From Bacteroidota bacterium (GTDB lineage: Bacteria; Bacteroidota; Bacteroidia; Chitinophagales; Chitinophagaceae), in assembly GCA_021824855.1 (NCBI GenBank), contig JAKAJX010000090.1, positions 1 through 9,203 on the forward strand: a stretch of DNA of 9,203 nucleotides, written 5' to 3'. The first letter of the stretch is position 1. Every line of letters begins with the position of its first letter. Shown piece after piece: positions 6,479 to 9,203 of the stretch. A program made the translations under genes and the position numbers. The notes under the pieces were generated by a model that saw only the letters and a list, made by a program, of their open reading frames with translations, searched no databases and was not told the DNA's origin.

Positions 6479-7714
6479 ATGCTACATCCTATGACTAACA
6501 ATACTTCTACCAATTATGCTAACGAAATTATTGCATTAATACAGTGCGATGATACTGTAAAAGAATTTTTCTCAAGCATTAATTTTAATCAACGTCAAAT
6601 AGTTAGTTTTAATAACGGACTTGAAATTGCCAACAGATGGCAAAAAGAAAAACTAAATATTGTTGCCATTTTTTCTCAAAGCGAAATTTTATCTGTTGCA
6701 GGAATTTCATTATTAGAAACATTTCAAAAAAAGAAATTTCCTAATGTTCCATTCTTTTTAATAATTCCTCCTCGGCATATTAATGATAATAATAAAAATC
6801 TTGCATTACGTGCAGGCATTGCCGAAGTATTTATTTTACCATTAAATAAAGAAAATGTAGAAATACGAGCTAATTTTTTAATGGCTCATTGGAAAGAGAT
6901 AAGCGAAAAAAATAGCCATAAACGATTTACACGGTATAAAACTCCTTTAATAAAAAGAGTATTTGATGTTTTTTTTGCAGGGCTTGCTTTGCTTATGCTA
7001 TCGCCTATATTTTTGTTGATTTATATTTTAATACGCTTAGAATCAAAAGGACCTGTATTTTATTATTCCTTACGTGTAGGAACGGGATATCGCGTGTTTA
7101 AATTTTTTAAATTCCGGTCAATGTATGTAGATGCCGATAAAAGATTAAAAGATTTAAAACATTTAAACCAATATAATAACGCAACCAAAGCTGTTGGCGA
7201 ATCGGCAGCAACCAATACCGATGAAGATATTTATTTGTGTGAAACATGCAGAACATCGGGAACTTCTTGCCAATTTCCTATCTATGCCGATAAAAATCAG
7301 TGGTGCGAAAAAGCATATATGGATGTAAAGAAAACCAAATCGGGTTCCGCATTTTTTAAAATTAAAGATGATCCGCGTATAACTAAAATTGGAAAATTTA
7401 TTCGCAATACCAGTATCGATGAGCTACCTCAATTATGGAATGTAGTTATAGGTGATATGAGTATTGTTGGCAATAGGCCATTGCCTTTATACGAAGCTGA
7501 AAAATTAACTACCGATAAATATTCGCTTAGGTTTTTGGCTCCTGCAGGTATTACAGGTTTATGGCAAGTTGAAAAACGTGGGGGCAAAGGAGAAATGAGT
7601 GAAGAAGAAAGATTGATGTTGGATAATGTATATGCACAAAATCATAGTTTTATTAACGATATCAAACTTATTTTGAAAACAATTCCTGCATTATTTCAGA
7701 AAGAAAATGTATAA
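6479..7714 (+). CDS. Polyprenyl-phosphate sugar-1-phosphate transferase with N-terminal degenerate receiver and Cys4 insertion
   Basis: 411 residues. The C-terminal part is a bacterial sugar transferase (PglC/WcaJ superfamily) that starts polysaccharide synthesis by moving a phospho-sugar from a nucleotide sugar to undecaprenyl phosphate at the inner membrane. A hydrophobic stretch at 161-187 with S175-P176 fits the re-entrant membrane helix. FKFRSM is at 210-215, the catalytic Asp-Glu pair is D314-E315 in TSIDELPQLWN, and GDMSIVGNRPLP and PAGITGLWQV follow. Residues about 14-138 replace the usual membrane N-terminus with a receiver-like fold. AGIAEVFILPLN (112-123) matches AGADDYVVKPFN of the upstream receiver, but the phospho-Asp, Ser and Lys positions appear as Q67, I96 and L120. 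An insertion of roughly 75-80 residues between FKFRSM and FKIKDDPRIT carries C254, C257, C264 and C276. The start is uncertain: an ATG at 6491 follows CATCC-T. Activity is confident; regulatory role inferred. Confidence 0.9.
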   Translation: MLHPMTNNTSTNYANEIIALIQCDDTVKEFFSSINFNQRQIVSFNNGLEIANRWQKEKLNIVAIFSQSEILSVAGISLLETFQKKKFPNVPFFLIIPPRHINDNNKNLALRAGIAEVFILPLNKENVEIRANFLMAHWKEISEKNSHKRFTRYKTPLIKRVFDVFFAGLALLMLSPIFLLIYILIRLESKGPVFYYSLRVGTGYRVFKFFKFRSMYVDADKRLKDLKHLNQYNNATKAVGESAATNTDEDIYLCETCRTSGTSCQFPIYADKNQWCEKAYMDVKKTKSGSAFFKIKDDPRITKIGKFIRNTSIDELPQLWNVVIGDMSIVGNRPLPLYEAEKLTTDKYSLRFLAPAGITGLWQVEKRGGKGEMSEEERLMLDNVYAQNHSFINDIKLILKTIPALFQKENV

Positions 7715-7752
7715 GCACTTAGTTAGTAAAAAGTTGTTTAATTCTATAATTG

Positions 7753-8367
7753 CTATACTCTTATCCAATCATTCATTTCAAAACTATATTGTTTAATAAC
7801 TTTAGCCGGATTACCAACTGCCACAGAATAAGGAGGAATGTTTTTAGTAACAACAGCACCTGCTGCAATTACACTGTGTTTGCCAATAGTTACGCCCGAA
7901 GTAATTACAGCATTGGCAGCAATCCAGCAATCATCTTCAATTATAATAGGTGCAGTTAATATTTTTTGTTCATGAATTGGCAAATTAATATTTCGATACT
8001 CATGATTTAAAGCACTTGCTACAATATTTTGAGCTAAAATTACATTATTGCCAATTGTAATTGGACCAATAATAGTATTACCCATTCCAATTAAAGTATG
8101 ATGGCCAATAATTACATCACCTACGCCATTATTAATAGTACTAAAATCTTCAATGGTAGAATTACTACCCAAATAAAACTGGTTAAAAGGCAAAACATCT
8201 AATCGAATATTACGTCTAATAGTAGCATTTTTTCCGCGTTTATGAATAAATGGATTGACTAACCATTTAACCCATAATCTTGGTCTGGCTTCGTTTTTAG
8301 GAATTAATAAGCGATGAACAATTTTTTTTAGTTGCGGATTGTTTTTGATGGTATTTTTAAAGGACAT
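7753..8367 (-). CDS. Hexapeptide-repeat (left-handed beta-helix) O-acyltransferase
   Basis: 204 residues resembling WcaF/CatB/maltose-acetyltransferase-type enzymes, which use acetyl-CoA (or another acyl-CoA) to acylate a sugar hydroxyl and act as trimers in the cytosol. Imperfect [LIV]-G-X4 repeats run from about residue 65 to 175: YLGSNSTIEDF, VIIGHHTLIG, ITIGNNVILA, VTIGKHSVIAAGAVV. The likely catalytic histidine is H122 in NHEY, and the C-terminal SVAVGNPAKVIKQY (181-194) is the classic CoA-side loop. The basic N-terminus (1-60) lacks a membrane span. It converges on the sugar transferase with only 38 bp between stops and no clear terminator there. In this setting O-acetylation of an exopolysaccharide sugar or a lipid-linked precursor is likely but not shown. 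The start at 8367 has AATCC six bases upstream; an overlapping ATG at 8372 is out of frame. Confidence 0.88.
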   Translation of the reverse strand: MSFKNTIKNNPQLKKIVHRLLIPKNEARPRLWVKWLVNPFIHKRGKNATIRRNIRLDVLPFNQFYLGSNSTIEDFSTINNGVGDVIIGHHTLIGMGNTIIGPITIGNNVILAQNIVASALNHEYRNINLPIHEQKILTAPIIIEDDCWIAANAVITSGVTIGKHSVIAAGAVVTKNIPPYSVAVGNPAKVIKQYSFEMNDWIRV

Positions 8368-8421
8368 GGCATAGGATTATATACTCTAAATTAATCCTTT
8401 TTAGAAGCAAAATTCAATAAC

Positions 8422-8464
8422 TGCTTAAAAAAAAATTTCATTTAGCCGATTAATTGCTTAAAAA
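8422..8464 (+). repeat. Two direct copies of TGCTTAAAAA (right divergent region)
   Basis: Exact copies at 8422-8431 and 8455-8464, spaced 33 bp (about three helical turns). They match TGCTTAAAAA at 5931-5940 in the other divergent region. They lie 15 or more bases upstream of the candidate rightward -33 box, a suitable place for an activator or repressor site. Confidence 0.35.
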
Positions 8465-8478
8465 GTTGAAATGTTTAG

Positions 8479-8507
8479 TTTGCAGAAAAGTATTTTCATT
8501 ACCTTTA
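8479..8507 (+). promoter_or_regulatory. Candidate Bacteroidota promoter for the TolC-like gene
   Basis: TTTG at 8479-8482, a 17-bp spacer, then TACCTTTA at 8500-8507, one mismatch from the Bacteroidota -7 consensus TAnnTTTG. The spacing lies at the short end of the reported range. Transcription would begin near 8514, leaving a leader of roughly 68 nt. Confidence 0.35.
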
Positions 8508-8525
8508 AGAATAAACAAATTAAAC

Positions 8526-8533
8526 CAAATCTA
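8526..8533 (-). promoter_or_regulatory. Candidate -7 box for the acyltransferase
   Basis: On the minus strand this reads TAGATTTG, a perfect TAnnTTTG. A convincing -33 TTTG is missing at the expected distance (plus-strand 8551-8560 offers only CAT in place of CAA). Use of this box would give a leader of about 150 nt before the start at 8367. Confidence 0.3.
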
Positions 8534-8581
8534 CTTTTGAAAAAAAGTATCATAAGGTAATTGAATAAAGAATATCCAATA

Positions 8582-9203
8582 ATGCCGTTATCTGTGAAAT
8601 ACCTATTTGTTCAAGTTGTATTTGTATGTAGCACTTTTTTCTGTAGTGCTCAAGATTCAATAATTCCTGAAGTAGATTCTGTTTTTCTTCATAAATTAAT
8701 TGATACTGCTAAATTATATTATCCCAGAATGGGAACGTTTAATCATAAAATAATTATCGCAAAAGATAATGTAAGAAAGAATCAGGTATCGTGGTACGAT
8801 TTATTTACTTTCTCATTTTCTTACAGCCCTTCCGGTGCAACTACCATTGTGGCCCCTACCTTAACCGGTTATCAGTTCGGAATTTATTTTAATTTAGGTA
8901 ATGTTTTATTTAAGCCGCATAATATAAAACAGGCTAAAGAAGAATTGGCTATTGCCAAACTGGATAAGAAAGAATATGATTTGAATATTGAAGCCGAAGT
9001 AAAAAGCCGATACTATAAATATATTGAACAACAAACAGTTTTGAAATTGCAAAATGATACCTATTTAGATCTGGAAAGTGTATTTAAACAAGTAAAGTAT
9101 AAATTTGAGAAAGGGGAAGAAACTTTTGAAAACTATAATAAAGCTCTGGTAGCATCATCTAATCAAAAACAGTTTATCGTTGTTACTCAAAGCGCTATCA
9201 TGG
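8582..9203 (+). CDS. TolC-family outer-membrane channel protein, N-terminal part (gene runs off the right edge)
   Basis: A 207-codon open frame from ATG 8582 to the edge, without a stop. The N-terminus MPLSVKYLFVQVVFVCSTFF is a signal peptide; cleavage after A23 (CSA before QDS) fits signal peptidase I. The mature part has the OEP/TolC pattern. It starts with a helical segment with LYYPRMGTFNHKI (about 46-58), and continues through VSWYDLFTFSFSYSP (69-83) and a beta-rich stretch ending YFNLGNVLFKP (103-113). It then enters the long charged helices KQAKEELAIAKLDKKEYD and EAEVKSRYYKYIEQQ. KYKFEKGEETFENYNKAL (173-190) is typical of TolC relatives. The family forms trimeric barrel-tunnels through outer membrane and periplasm. 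Beside sugar-transfer genes an exopolysaccharide-export role is plausible, though drug or protein efflux cannot be excluded. AATATCC lies four bases before the start. Confidence 0.85.
   Translation, partial: MPLSVKYLFVQVVFVCSTFFCSAQDSIIPEVDSVFLHKLIDTAKLYYPRMGTFNHKIIIAKDNVRKNQVSWYDLFTFSFSYSPSGATTIVAPTLTGYQFGIYFNLGNVLFKPHNIKQAKEELAIAKLDKKEYDLNIEAEVKSRYYKYIEQQTVLKLQNDTYLDLESVFKQVKYKFEKGEETFENYNKALVASSNQKQFIVVTQSAIM

Larger units (their letters stand above)
8368..8581. promoter_or_regulatory. Divergent intergenic region between the acyltransferase and the TolC-like gene
   Basis: 214 bp, AT-rich, no coding frame of interest. It holds candidate promoters for both directions (8479-8507 rightward, 8526-8533 leftward) and two copies of TGCTTAAAAA (8422 and 8455). 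If both promoters are real, the leftward transcript starts to the right of the rightward promoter and crosses it, giving two overlapping, possibly competing units. Confidence 0.55.

Noticed and set aside
7715..7752. Terminator between the convergent sugar transferase and acyltransferase
   Set aside because: No stem of useful length is seen in these 38 bases, only scattered AT repeats.
7750..7959. 69-codon open frame on the plus strand at the acyltransferase 3' end
   Set aside because: It lies wholly antisense to the well-supported hexapeptide acyltransferase, and its product is low-complexity Asn/Ser/Tyr/Cys-rich sequence typical of antisense reading.
8630..8660. Lipoprotein signal in the TolC-like protein (Cys at residue 21)
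   Set aside because: The residues before Cys (TFF) do not form a lipobox, while CSA-QDS is a good signal peptidase I site.

Overview
The window looks like chromosomal DNA of a low-GC Bacteroidota bacterium. Chitinophagales or a neighbouring order is my guess from protein style. The reasons are: strongly AT-rich DNA; no Shine-Dalgarno sequences before the genes; a perfect TAnnTTTG-type -7 box and one near match in the right-hand intergenic region; a porin ending in phenylalanine; a giant soluble hybrid histidine kinase; and a sugar transferase and TolC-like protein of the kind found in Bacteroidota exopolysaccharide loci. No mobile elements, RNA genes or CRISPR arrays were seen.

Layout, left to right. 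(1) The 3' part of an outer-membrane porin-like beta-barrel gene (+), closed by a strong hairpin terminator. (2) A family 2 glycosyltransferase (+) whose stop codon overlaps the stop of the next, convergent gene. (3) A 1317-residue hybrid sensor kinase (-): HNOBA-like N-terminal domain, coiled coil, five PAS domains, HisKA/HATPase, receiver, HPt. (4) A 215-bp divergent intergenic region with a 20-bp A/T palindrome, an inverted repeat and short repeats. (5) A stand-alone receiver (+), followed after 4 bases by (6) a polyprenyl-phosphate sugar-1-phosphate transferase (+) carrying an N-terminal degenerate receiver and a four-cysteine insertion. (7) A hexapeptide-repeat acyltransferase (-), convergent with 6. 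(8) A second divergent intergenic region of 214 bp. (9) The 5' part of a TolC-family outer-membrane channel gene (+), running off the right edge.

How the genes may work together (inference). Genes 2, 6, 7 and 9 fit surface-polysaccharide work: priming sugar transfer onto the lipid carrier, chain extension, O-acetylation and export across the outer membrane. Genes 3 and 5 form a plausible His-Asp-His-Asp phosphorelay with no DNA-binding output. The only apparent output candidate nearby is the sugar transferase, whose own N-terminus is a receiver fold that has lost its phosphorylation residues. I therefore propose that this is a signalling-controlled exopolysaccharide priming system in which the small receiver, phosphorylated by the kinase, acts on the transferase by protein contact rather than through transcription. 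Short sequence motifs shared by the two divergent intergenic regions, and by the start regions of six genes, hint at common control.
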